In this document: positions 41,190 through 51,528 of the stretch, one piece after another | Numbering within the stretch: position 1 is the stretch's first letter | Layout of the letters: each line of letters begins with the position of its first letter | Source: Planococcus citri | Lineage: Eukaryota; Arthropoda; Insecta; Hemiptera; Pseudococcidae | NCBI RefSeq assembly: GCF_950023065.1 | Contig: NC_088679.1 | Span: 63,674,001-63,738,000, forward strand | Direction: 5' to 3' | Length of the DNA stretch: 64,000 bases | The notes under the pieces: generated by a model | What the model was told of the DNA's origin: nothing | What the model saw: only the letters and a program-made list of their open reading frames with translations | Databases searched by the model: none | Made by a program: the position numbers and the translations under genes

Positions 41190-41560
41190 GAATAAAGAGT
41201 CAAAATAGAAGACTACTGTCATCAACTGGATTCCACAATGCCAAAAGGATCAAGATAAAAGTATTGGGACTTCAGGTCTTCAAGATGGTTTCATGTGACC
41301 GCAAGAAGCGTGTACAGAAGAGAGCATCCTACAATCTGAAGAAATGCTCAAATAATGATTTGCCAAATAGATGCAATCATAAAATAATGAACAACGTATG
41401 TGGCATAGTTACTCATATAGAAGAAGTGCAGTCCACTAGCACTCTAGCAGTCAAAATAAAACACTACGAAAAATTAAAATCACGGACAGAACGGGTATGG
41501 AATGTTTTAAATACGTACCTACACTACACATTTTTTAATGAAATATTTTACTAAAAGATC
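41190..41560 (+). CDS. Cys/Lys-rich small ORF, copy 1 (duplicate at 43.2-43.5 kb)
   Basis: The frame from 41285 (ATGGTTTCATGTGACCGC) reads MVSCDRKKRVQKRASYNLKK, then CSNNDLPNRCNHKIMNNVC, and continues to a stop at 41554. Upstream, CTGTCATCAACTGGATTCCA and CACAATGCCA are shared with 43.2 kb. In this copy GGGACTTCAG joins directly to GTCTTCAAGAT; in the other about 110 bp ending TTTTGTAGCAG lie between. Either that block is an intron lost here or it is an insertion there; it lacks a GT at its left edge. Function unknown. Confidence 0.35.
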
Positions 41561-42430
41561 CACCTGTTTTATAGCAACAGTCAACATTACAACATGGGAT
41601 GAACATTTTGTCACAAAATTGGATGACTGTATTTTAGCTGGAAAAATGAAGATTTCTTTGTACATATAAACAAACCATCGAATGCTGTAAAATAAAAGGA
41701 TTGTCGAGGATCCTAGTTAACCCTACAAATCCCACCTGTGAAGATGTAGGTATGGAAGCCATCCTGCAACACTTTTTTTTATGTTATTTTTTTTACATTG
41801 ATTATTCAAGGTTGAAATTATCGATGATTGAAAATACAGCTAGGATGATAGTTGAATATTATTCGACGAACTAGTTATTTTTTATATGATTTTTTAATTT
41901 AATATTGAATATTTTAATTATAAATATTTAATTAATTTATTTTTATTACGTTTAAATATAATTATATTATTTACCTATTTTTTTATTTTTAGTTAATATG
42001 TTTAGTTATCAATTTGAGCGAATAATTTGTACCTGTCCCACTGCCCGATTATTACCGTAACAGTTTGGGAAATATCACTTACGAGACGAGACAAGACCCG
42101 GCAGGTTCAGGTCATACGCAAAGGAAGATCGAGTATCTTCACCCTGATGGTACCCTAGACTTCACTTGGGTGTTCGATTACCATATACACTTATTCATGG
42201 ATCTGATGTAAATCCCCAGGGAAGGTAATGTCTGATAAACTGCCTTTTTCAACTGTCACTGATCCATTTTTCAGCTTCTGCATAATATCAATGTTACAAC
42301 TTTGGCCGAAGAACAAAGAAAAAAAAATTCAGATGCACGCACCTCTGATATGACCGCCTTTGTTTCACCAAGGACGAGGAAGCAAAAGTGGAAGCCCTAC
42401 ATCTATATAAATCCTGATGTAAGATACAGC
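41561..42430. other. Non-coding stretch
   Basis: AT-rich (41870-42000 is nearly pure A/T) with short frames only. A possible exon with ending NPDV lies at about 42380-42420 before GTAAGATACAG. Confidence 0.3.
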
Positions 42431-42719
42431 TAGTTCGGTTATTATTGCGAATTTATCAAAGAAAATCGAAGAACTACAAGAAGTTAATCGAAACGCTGGC
42501 GATATTGTTCTTGATCACGAGGAGGTGTCTACGCTTAAAGAAGAAGTTTGTCAATTGAATGAAATCATTCACTTAAAGACAGACGAGATCGGTACCTTGA
42601 GAAATAAACTCGAAAACATTAAAATCAACGCACGTCCAAAATGCCAAATCGATATTGTTGAAAATAATAAATTGAAGCTCACAATCGTGTTTGAGAACTG
42701 CTTTCGCTTTCCATGTTAA
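42431..42719 (+). CDS. Coiled-coil small ORF, terminal exon
   Basis: The open frame begins at an AG acceptor-like site (GATACAG) and ends TAA at 42717-42719. It reads LSKKIEELQEVNRNAGDI, DHEEVSTLKEEVCQLNEII and DEIGTLRNKLENIKINARP, with heptads over about 60 residues, then NNKLKLTIVFENC. The layout resembles the coiled-coil exon at 37.9 kb but is not obviously homologous. There is an ATG only at 42525, or further upstream in an unseen exon. Confidence 0.4.
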
Positions 42720-43189
42720 ACAGAAAACAATTTTATGATACAAAAGATATTAAACAAACACTACCAGGACAAGCATTAAATACGCAATGATCGTACTAAT
42801 GTACGTACCTAAAATAGTCAAACATTCGGCTTGGTTGGAAAACCACAAAAAAAAAAACACCAAATGGTTTGCTATGAAAGTACAGTGTTGTTTACACCTT
42901 GGATCTCGTAATGAATACTTCGTCATAGAAGTGAACTATACGAGTAATTGTAAGAAGTAATATCATCACTCACCAGTTGTAGAATGTTTTCGACCTTCAA
43001 GATTGGCGAATGCCAGCTTCATAGAGATTGCAGATTTCGAGTAAACTAGATATTGCTGATTTCATCTGGGTAACCTGGTAACCTGGAAATCCGGCGATTT
43101 GGCAAGGAATGACCCTATTATAGGTAGTAAATTTGCATATCATCTTACTCGCGTCGTCATTTCAAAGGCACCGTCACCGTTCGGTTCCT

Positions 43190-44055
43190 CTTTAACTGTC
43201 ATCAACTGGATTCCACAATGCCACAATGATAAAAATAAAATTATAGGGACTTCATTTACCAATGGTGGCGGAGGTTAATCAAAAATTGAACCATCCCAAC
43301 ACCAACAACAATTATTTGAATGATTAATATTCTCTTGTAATTCAATTTATTTTGTAGCAGGTCTTCAAGATAGTTTCATGTGACCGCAAGAAGCGTGAAC
43401 AGAAGAGAGCATCCTACAATCCAAAGAAATGCTCAAATAATGATTTGCCAAATAGATGCAATCATAAAAAAATGAACAAAGATTGGCCAAATAAATGCAA
43501 AAATACAAAACTCATATGTTCAGGAATGTGAGTCCAGTGTTTAACCCAACTAATCCTGACCATGAGATAACAGAATTGATGGCCAGAAAACTTTCATCAA
43601 CACCTAGGAAGAGTGGAAAGAACTGTTGGCTGATGCCTTTGAATTCTTCAGGTAAGCCCTAAGAATTTTTCTTGAAAAACTGAAGGTGTTCTCCATTATT
43701 TGATACAGTCAAGTTTTTTTTTCAATTTGATGATGCTTTGTCATCGTAAATAAAAATTACAAAGCAAGTGTAATTATTCCTGAAATTAATTTAATTTCCT
43801 TCATTTTTTTTTAGGATAAAAGTAGCTGTAAAATAATTTTCCAGGAAAACCGACAGAATGGTTTCAATATTGGAAACCTGGGAAAAAGCACATGATGACA
43901 CTCCAAAGTCGCCTGAACAGAATGACAATGACCATGAGATAACAGAATTGATGGCCAGCAAATTTTCATCAACACCTAGGAAGAGTGGAAAGAACTGTTG
44001 GCCGATGCCTTTAAATTCTTCAGGTAAGTCCTAAGAATTTTTCTTGAAAAACTGA
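43190..44055 (+). pseudogene. Duplicated exons: copy 2 of the 41.2-kb ORF and two tandem SSTPRKSGKNCW exons
   Basis: 43373-43490 repeats the 41.28-kb ORF (SCDRKKREQKRASYNPKK). Then two direct repeats, 43558-43690 and 43930-44060, encode HEITELMA(R/S)K, FSSTPRKSGKNCW-type peptide and end at CTTCAG/GTAAG donors with the same following intron sequence. Between them 43815-43870 is a copy of the last exon of the 44.6-kb gene (DKSSCKIIFQEN) with a 1-nt deletion. Exon order is scrambled, so this looks like a partly dead duplicate of the neighbouring gene. Confidence 0.45.
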
Positions 44056-44604
44056 AGGTGTTTCTCCATTATAGGTAATACACGTGATAGGTAATTAGGT
44101 ACGTCGCAATCGCCCAAATATCCTCAATCGCCCTACTGACGTTTTTCTTCCAGCACACGGTCCTTCGGCTCCAAATTGGGGAAGTTTCAACTACTTTTTC
44201 AGCGTTATGAATTTAATTTTTTTCAGTTCTGATTTGAAATGTACTAAGAGGTTTCAAATTTCGATAGGTACCTATTATTATTTTTGAATTTCTCGATGGT
44301 TTTTAATGGATTTTCTCCTGTCTTGATTGATTTTTATATCTTGAATTTTGGTAGTGATGTTTTTCCATAACAAATTTTCCATGATTTTGATGATTATTTT
44401 TCCTGAATTTTTGCCGAATTTTATTACCTTGAATTCTCGTGATTTTTTCATTAAAATTTTCCCTCGAGCTTGCGTGGTTTTATTGCTCAAATATGTAGTT
44501 GGGATTTCTCCTTATTTCGGTTCTCACCCAAATATCCTCAATCGCCCTACTGACGTTTTTCTTCCAGCACACGGTCCGTGTAAACATCTGTGCCTTGTTT
44601 TCAG

Positions 44605-44999
44605 ATAAACGATGCAACCTATACGTATAGGGAAGAAATGTTCAATGAGTTCATTGTGTTCGTTCTGATCGGAACAATTCTTCCGGCATCTATAATTTTG
44701 GTAAGAAACGTAATCAACATTTGGCAAATACATAATTTCATACTAGGTACCTATATTTTGATTTTGCAATTTCCAATTAGGATTTTGAAGCTCTCTAAAA
44801 CAGTTAACAGAACCTAAAAGTTTTTTTTTCAATTTGATGCTTTGTCGTTGTAAGTAAAATTTTTAAAAATAAGTGTAATTATTCCTGAAATTAATTTAAT
44901 TTCCTTTATTTTTTTTAGGATAAAGGTAGCTGTAAGATAATTTTCCAGGAAAACCCGGATCCGATATGGAAATATTATCGAAAAGAAAAGGGCGAATGA
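44605..44999 (+). CDS. Two-exon membrane microprotein (47 aa)
   Basis: Exon 1 is 44605-44700 (acceptor TTGTTTTCAG upstream, ATG at 44638), and the donor TTTTG/GTAAGA is phase 0. Exon 2 is 44919-44999 after a T-rich tract and TAG, ending TGA. The joined product starts MFNEFIVFVLIGTILPASI, a single hydrophobic segment, then DKGSCKIIFQENPDPIWKYY and RKEKGE: a one-span microprotein with a short basic/aromatic cytosolic or matrix tail. The exon before ATG is also open (NDATYTYREE), so the protein may be longer. Family not recognised. A damaged copy of exon 2 lies at 43.8 kb. Confidence 0.5.
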
Positions 45000-45405
45000 G
45001 GCTGACAGTTGTTAGACTAATCCTACAGATCACAAATATGGTGACAAATGAGCCCACGATATAGGATTAATGGCACTTCAGTGTCATAAGTACAAAAAAA
45101 TGCAGAGGAGGGAAGCATATGTGAGGGGAAGAATCGACATTGAATTAATTTTTTACTCGCTATAAATCAGCCAGCCAAGTGTATAGGTAGAGAGGTGCCA
45201 ATGTGTTTATGTTTATGGAGTTGGGTAGTTGAGTAATGGAGAATATGGGAATAAGGCATGAATCATTGGCAACCTTTTCATTTTATTTTTACTTGTATAC
45301 AGATCGAAATAAAGCGAATAATACATAGTTGTATATTTTGTAAAAATCAAAAATCCGCTCTGGTTAAAATTTTTGGTTTATGGTTCGAAGGTTATGTTTC
45401 GCCTT
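45000..45405. other. Intergenic; 3' end of the minus-strand gene
   Basis: No ORF is supported. TTTATT near 45283 on the plus strand is AATAAA on the minus strand, about 120 bp beyond the stop of the gene at 45406-46539, a plausible poly(A) signal. Confidence 0.4.
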
Positions 45406-46539
45406 TCAAACTATCGGATGTGCCCTGGGATTATTTCGGAATGGTAACTTACCGAATTTGGCGATATGTTCTTGAAAGTAGGTCGGCACAATGGGAGCTC
45501 TTCGCTTATGCAACTCGATTCTCAGCGGATCAGTCATCAATATGCTCTGATAGAGAGCACCTCCGTGACGTCTATCCGGTTTCACAATAGCAGTTGGGAA
45601 CATGACTTGAATTTTAGACGTGATTCGACCCTTGACCGGATGCAGCTTTGGTACGTTTTTCCCAACTTCCCATTTCCTCAGCAGCTTCTGAGCTCTGGCT
45701 TTTTTCTGGGCTCGTTTAGCATCCTCTTCGATTTTCCAGTACTCGACCCATTTATCGTCTTTTTCATTATAGACTAGTTTACGATATCCGACCACCGAAG
45801 GCGAAGACGATATTTCCTCCTCGTCGGCTTTGTTGTCTTCGTCAGATGAACTAATCGAGGCCAAGATCGGCGACCCGTGCTCGTCTTTGGTTTCAATTTT
45901 ATGCTCGTCGTTGACCAAAATAGCTGGTGAGATTGCGTCTTTGGCCGGCTCAGGCGATGGTATCTTGATCTCAATCGGTGTGCTAGGTTTGGACGCGCGA
46001 ACTTCCTCGGAAACTATAATTTCTCGATGTTTACTGTTTGAGCTGGACGATCTCGAGGAGTCTTTTTTGGCGTTCAAACTGGTAGATCTAGAAGATCGAG
46101 CTTGTTTAGTCTCAGATTGCCTCGATGCCGAAGATAGATCACGTTTTGATTCCGATACCTTCGATGCGGAAGAATGATCTCGTTTAGCTGAGTGTTGTCT
46201 GATGGACGAAGGTTTATGTTTACTTGTCGATTGAATTCTAGATCTCGGCACGTGTCTGCTGTTTGGCGTTTGTGTTCTGGGGGTCGCTCCCATCTTGCTC
46301 GGAGTTCGAGATCTAGACGGAGGAGGTGGTGGATGAAGAGGTGCTTTGTGCTTAGGCTGCTGATGGTGTCTACTGCCTGCCGATCCTATAAATGTAAACA
46401 TACGTCTGCCCGAAGCATTGGTTGCCTTGTCGGGTTTTTTAACCCTCGTGATATCCGATTGATGACCACGGTCAAGGGTTTCGTAAACTACAGTATTGTT
46501 GTCTCGGATGCTGGATTTCTTGCTCTGGTAATACTCCAT
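45406..46539 (-). CDS. Intronless 377-aa Ser/Arg-rich orphan protein
   Basis: This is the longest clean ORF on the minus strand and differs from its surroundings in near-even base use. Residues 1-60 start MEYYQSKKSSIRDNNTVVY; residues 60-190 are disordered, with Pro-rich (HPPPPPSRSRTPSK) and Ser-rich (SSRSSSSNSKHR) tracts; 190-260 is acidic (SSSDEDNKADEEEISSS). The C-terminal third looks folded: YRKLVYNEKDDKWVEYWK, RAQKLLRKWEVGKNVPK, then RITSKIQVMFPTAIVKP, PLRIELHKRRAPIVPTYF and FGKLPFRNNPRAHPIV. No known domain. It has no intron, unlike its neighbours, so it may be a retrocopy, or a testis- or cytoskeleton-type protein. The basic, Ser-rich middle would suit a nucleic-acid or microtubule partner, which is inference. 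Confidence 0.75.
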   Translation of the reverse strand: MEYYQSKKSSIRDNNTVVYETLDRGHQSDITRVKKPDKATNASGRRMFTFIGSAGSRHHQQPKHKAPLHPPPPPSRSRTPSKMGATPRTQTPNSRHVPRSRIQSTSKHKPSSIRQHSAKRDHSSASKVSESKRDLSSASRQSETKQARSSRSTSLNAKKDSSRSSSSNSKHREIIVSEEVRASKPSTPIEIKIPSPEPAKDAISPAILVNDEHKIETKDEHGSPILASISSSDEDNKADEEEISSSPSVVGYRKLVYNEKDDKWVEYWKIEEDAKRAQKKARAQKLLRKWEVGKNVPKLHPVKGRITSKIQVMFPTAIVKPDRRHGGALYQSILMTDPLRIELHKRRAPIVPTYFQEHIAKFGKLPFRNNPRAHPIV

Positions 46540-49500
46540 GGCTCAAGTTTGTAGCGTGTACGCGTTTATTCGAGTTAATTATCTAAGAGATCACGCTATG
46601 GGCTTTCACATTCGGACTGTATATGATAAGACTGGATTACAAGGAGCCTTCAAACCACACTGAAATAATTATTTTTACAATTTGCCTAGTAAAGTGCCAC
46701 TAGACTTTTTGTATCGAATTTCAAAACAACATAATATTCCAAGCAGTTCAGTGTGCCTATGACTGCCATCCTTTAAACTACATTGTACTATTCAACCTGA
46801 GAGAGAGTCTGCTGGAAGATATCTTGGCTTTTAGCCTTCTTTGGTGGTTTAGATTCACGCCGAGAGAAACTTTTCACCGAGAAAATGTAAATACTAAGAG
46901 AGGTATAGTAGGTTGTATTCTCACTTGGAGAGAATATGAGTATAAAAATATTCAATTATTAATTTTTTTTGAAAGAAAATTTTAAAAAAATAAAAATTCC
47001 CTCTCGCGCATTCAGCCAATACCTGATGGCTTGTTTTTTTACATCTCATAATCCGAATTTTTTGAAGCGTTTGCCCTCGTTTCGCTAGAACCAGTTTGCT
47101 TTTCTGTTATCACGATTGAAAAAAATTTATACATTCTTGAAATATGAATTTTTGATAGCTTTTGTACAAGTGGCTTTTGAATAATCCAGTTCACTCAAAA
47201 GTTCTCCAAAAAATCTGAAAAAAATCCGGACATTTCCTGTCGCAAATAAAAATGCATTGAATGTAAATCCAAATCACCTTGTGCAATTGGTTTTTTTTTT
47301 TTTTACAGCATCATTGAATTGAAAAAGAAAAACGTGTGAATTTCAAGAAAACGTCCAAAAAAATTATGTCAGAAACCCCATCTCTCCCACCCCTGTGCGT
47401 TTTGGATTCATCACCACAGGGCATCAGAGACATACGACCAGAGTTTTCTGATATTTTTTTCCCCGCCTCATAACCAACAAAATATACAAAAATTATCTGT
47501 CAATCAACCTGATGATTCGGGATCTCTTGGGGTAAAGCATCAGACCGAAATATGAATGAAAAATACTATACGTATTCTCGAACATGAAAATAATTTTGTA
47601 CTCCACAGTCCGCATTTTCAGGCATCTAGAAAGTTTACAAATGGATTATACATAACCGGCTGACATCACTTTAGTGCCGGATAATTCTACACCAATAAAA
47701 GTATAATCTATCTAATCTACATTCACGAGCGAAATATAAACATTTTTCGTAATTAAAACTCGGAAAGTATTTGTACTTTCCTTAAAGTGCATAATTACAT
47801 ACGTAACCCTGGATCTCCAATTAACCGCGTCATTACAACGCTGAACCAGAAACCAAGCATTAACAAGAGTACCTACTTTAATAGGTTATAGATTATGGTT
47901 CAGAAGATATGATCACGACCATAATCAACTCATCAATTAAATATTCACAGGTCCCATAAAAAGGTGACTTCACAGTGTTATTTGGGATCAATTGCCCGAA
48001 TAAAATATTTTCCATACGATTGCATCAAAAATAGCACATATAAGGAGTTGTGATGAATTAACGACAGGAAACGAAGATGAAATCAACCATCCACAAAAGG
48101 GGAGGACTTGGGATCAATTGCTCGACAGAATAGGCTATTCGCGAGTGAATGTGATACAAGAAATACTGTAGTTATCACCCATCAATAAAAGGGTAGATCA
48201 TTTATGACCTCGACACAATTTTGATGCCAGCCGAAATCTTGACCTTTCAAGGTCTATTAACCGAAGAACCCATTTCTTCAGATCAGATAACACGTTGAAA
48301 ATTACCAAGAGAGTACTCCATTAACATGCCCATTAGAAATAACAAGTGTGAAAGATGTAACTCTCGGGCTGCCCCCACCCTGCGTTTCCATTTGTGAATT
48401 TCATTCAGCGAGAATATGGAACAGAAGTGGAATACAAAACAGAAATTGATAATAATAAATTGAAAGCTTGAGCTTTCCGGATAAATTTCATATTCTCAGT
48501 GCTACGCTTTACCCTTCGAGTTTTTTTGCAGGATGTCTCAACAAAATTCTAACAAAACACAGGTATGACACTGATTTTAACCCCCTCCCAACATAAAAAA
48601 GTTACTTCGTAGTTAATATTTTTTTAAAAAATATATCATATTGTGTGGAGATTGTCAATAAAACCATTTTCGTTTTTAAATCATCAATAAAAGAGGCGAC
48701 ATATTTGTGGGAGGGGGTGGAGGGTTTCCAACTACATAATTAGCAAAGCCAAAGTGATTCAAAATTAATGTAAACAAATATACTGAATACAAATATGCAC
48801 AAAAAAAGCCAAATAATTTCTCTGTACAACAGGTTTGAATTTTTTTTAAAATTTTGTCATGTGTTTACTTATGGAATTACTCAAGTTACATAATTCTCAT
48901 CAGAAATGTTCGAGAATTTGTGAAATACAGAGCTCTACTCAAATGTCTTTTTGTAGTTTGAATTTCAAAAAAAAATCATATTGTGTAGAGATTTTCAACA
49001 AAACTATTTTTGTTGCTAAATCGTCAATAAAATTTCTGAGAAATCAGAAATGCAACCTGTGGCGATATATCTGAGGGAGGGGGTGGGGGTTTCCAACTAC
49101 ATAATTAGCGAAGCCAAAGTGATTCAAAATCAATGTAAACAAATATACTGAATACAAAATATGCACAAAAAAAGCGGAATAATTTCTCAGTACAGCAGGT
49201 TTGCATTTTTCTATTAATTTTATCATGTTTATGGAATTTCTCAAGTTACTTCTCATCAGAAATGTTTGAAAATTTTTGCAATACAGAGCTCGTACTCAAA
49301 TTTTTTCCAAAGAACCTACTTTGAAAGAGATAAAAAAAAAGTTGTGAAGCGTGAGCAAAGCATTTCAATCCAGGAAAAAATCACAGAAAAAGCCAAAACA
49401 TTATAATAAAAAATATTTATAGTCAAAAAAGCGAATTTTTTTTCAGCAATTTGATAAAAAGCGAAATTTGCTAATTTTTGAAAAAAAAACAACGACTGTT

Positions 49501-50640
49501 TGAGAACTACAAGCAACAAAATGTTGACTAGAAGCGATACTTCTACAATTATAACAAAAAAGAATGGTTTATTTTTGGCAATTTTTGGCAACAAGGTGAA
49601 ACTTACGATTTTCAAGAAAAATTGAAACATGTACTTAGGATTTTTAAGCAAACAAGCAACAATTTTTAAGCAATTTTTGGCAAAAAATACTAGGCCTACT
49701 TATTGAAAACTGTATCTTTAATCTTTAATAATTATTAAAATAACAGCGTTCTTGATACGAGAAGTTGATTTTCATGGTTTCAACATTCTCAAATTCTTAC
49801 AATAAACTACTCTTCAGTTCGAAAATATCAGCAAACTTGGCTCGAGCAAAGCGAAGGCAAAAGCTTTGGAATGAATGAATCACCATTTTCCAGGAGTTGA
49901 AAACTTGGATCAAATATTTTTCAGTAATTCGATCAGATTGGTCAAAGAAAAACTAATTCAAGAAGTAAAAAGCAAATTTCTCTCGATGATGAAAAATTAC
50001 CGAGGTTTGTCCAAATTGTTACACTTCCAATTTTTGTGGTCCTCCGAATTCCCGAATGCGTCGATTCATATATCTCAATTTACTCAAATTTCAACAACTT
50101 TGATCGGTAAATTTCGTTCGAAATTTAGAATCTTAGTTCTCATTTTGGAAAGATTTTTTTCACTTTGGCGATGGTGACTGAATGTGGCCAACTTCGAAGT
50201 CGACCTTGTACCAAGATTACCTCGAAATTTTACTTGTGCAGCAGAAATTCTGAATTAGTCATTTTTTCATTTTTTTAAAAATTCAAATTGAATTTTCCAT
50301 TTATTCTCAAAAGTCATGTATTGTGTCCCGTGTCTGTATCGTGTCTTTTTAATTAAAATACCAGCTATTAATTACGTAATTGTTTCATTTTTAAAGTTTT
50401 CCGAATCGAATCGAATCGAATATGGGTATTGTTTACTGTAAGTAGGTGCGATCCTTCGGGGCGGCGCCCCTATAGATCCTACTGCACACTACTCGTTTCT
50501 CCCAGGATCGAGACTCCGTTCAGAGGTTCAACGGATCAGCCAGAATAACTTTAATGGTCGAGAAATAAACCTCGTATTTCTCTACCATCTTGTAGTTCGT
50601 GAGATTTCGATAGAATCGATCCTAACATTTACAGCAAAAT
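46540..50640. other. About 4 kb mostly non-coding
   Basis: 47255-47470 is a diverged copy of 38213-38420 (terminal coiled-coil exon and 3' flank), with a short IIELKKKNV end. At 48533 an ATG after TTTTTTGCAGG opens MSQQNSNKTQ and meets a GTATGA donor, a possible tiny exon. Nothing else is supported. 50403-50425 is a short AATCG repeat. 50450-50640 is GC-richer with AATAAA and TAACATTTACA and could be an LTR end or a gene 5' end. Confidence 0.35.
48635..49305 (+). repeat. Tandem duplication, two units of about 330 bp
   Basis: 48635-48955 and 48970-49305 share ATATTGTGTGGAGATTGTCA-like, GGGAGGGGGTGG, TTTCCAACTACATAATTAGC, AAATATACTGAATACAAA and CTCATCAGAAATGTT in order, about 88% identical. 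Non-coding. Confidence 0.7.
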
Positions 50641-50650
50641 AATCACTCAT

Positions 50651-51290
50651 TTGATGAAAAAGAACTTTATTCTTCCTCCCCAAAATAATTTGTTTGATTC
50701 CAATTGCTATGTTCTCCCCCGAAATAATTCGATTGATTCTTCTCAAATGGATTCTCCTGACTCATTAAAGTCCGGGCCATCTGCAAGCAACAATCAGCAC
50801 TACTGCTCAGTAGGTAGGTACCTACTCTTTGGAAAATCATTCAATCAACATCCCAACATGACACAACTACACCATACAATGATAACTCAACATCTCACCT
50901 TCAGAAAATTATTGATAAGCCATCACTCAAGCCCAGAAAACGCCACCGTCAAGGTTCAGCGGAAAATGAAAGGTTCAAAATCGATACCCTGGTGGGTATA
51001 GACGGGTTCGGCAAATTTTCAGCGCAGAAAACCCAAAGGGCGAAAAAATGGCGGTAAAGGTTTTATTCAGAAAAGAACTTAAGAAAGCCCAAATCGATAT
51101 TCAGAAAGAAATTATGATACACAAAATGTTTCAACACCCACGAATAAAGAAATTAAAAACTGATTTGAAATATCATAAGGCATTGGCACATCATCAGATA
51201 ATTAATTTAATTTTTTCTTCGTTTCGGATCTCATCCCATTTGAAGTGGAAGATGATGACCTCTAGAAGAATTGTTATCAATGAATATATG
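50651..51290 (+). pseudogene. Protein kinase N-lobe fragment (Aurora-like)
   Basis: One frame runs from about 50870 through KPRKRHRQGSAENERFKID to TLVGIDGFGKFSAQKTQ, a glycine-rich loop. After a frameshift near 51035 it continues KGEKMAVKVLFRKELKKA, then QKEIMIHKMFQHPRI: the ATP-binding Lys in AVKVLF and the helix-C Glu in QKEI. AVKVLF followed by a KEI-IH---HPRI helix C is most like Aurora kinases, with Chk1/Polo types as alternatives. No catalytic HRD or DFG follows, because homology is lost at about 51150 and the pogo element begins at 51293. The 5' part (50651-50870) is Ser/Asn-rich. A broken gene copy. Confidence 0.4.
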
Positions 51291-51528
51291 TAAGGTAAAG
51301 TACCAGTTGTGGTTAGTGACACCAGTTGTGGACAAGAAGCGTATAGCGCTTCCTATAGGCAAAAAAACAAAATAATCGCTGGTATCTTATTCTGCAACAT
51401 TTGATCTGTGCCTTGCATTCGCAACAACGCGAATTCCATCCACCAAGTCGATAAAAAAAATTGTTGAAGTTTTTGAGTGATAAAAATACGTGTTTTTTAG
51501 TTTTTTGCCGGAGGATAATTTTTCAAAA

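Noticed and set aside
45466..46554. Plus-strand ORFs opposite the 377-aa gene
   Set aside because: Antisense frames of an even-composition coding sequence; the minus frame is longer and uninterrupted.
50440..50640. tRNA-like or LTR-like GC-richer segment with GGTTCAACGGATC and AATAAA
   Set aside because: No cloverleaf can be drawn, no A-box, and no partner LTR or retrotransposon gene is seen nearby.
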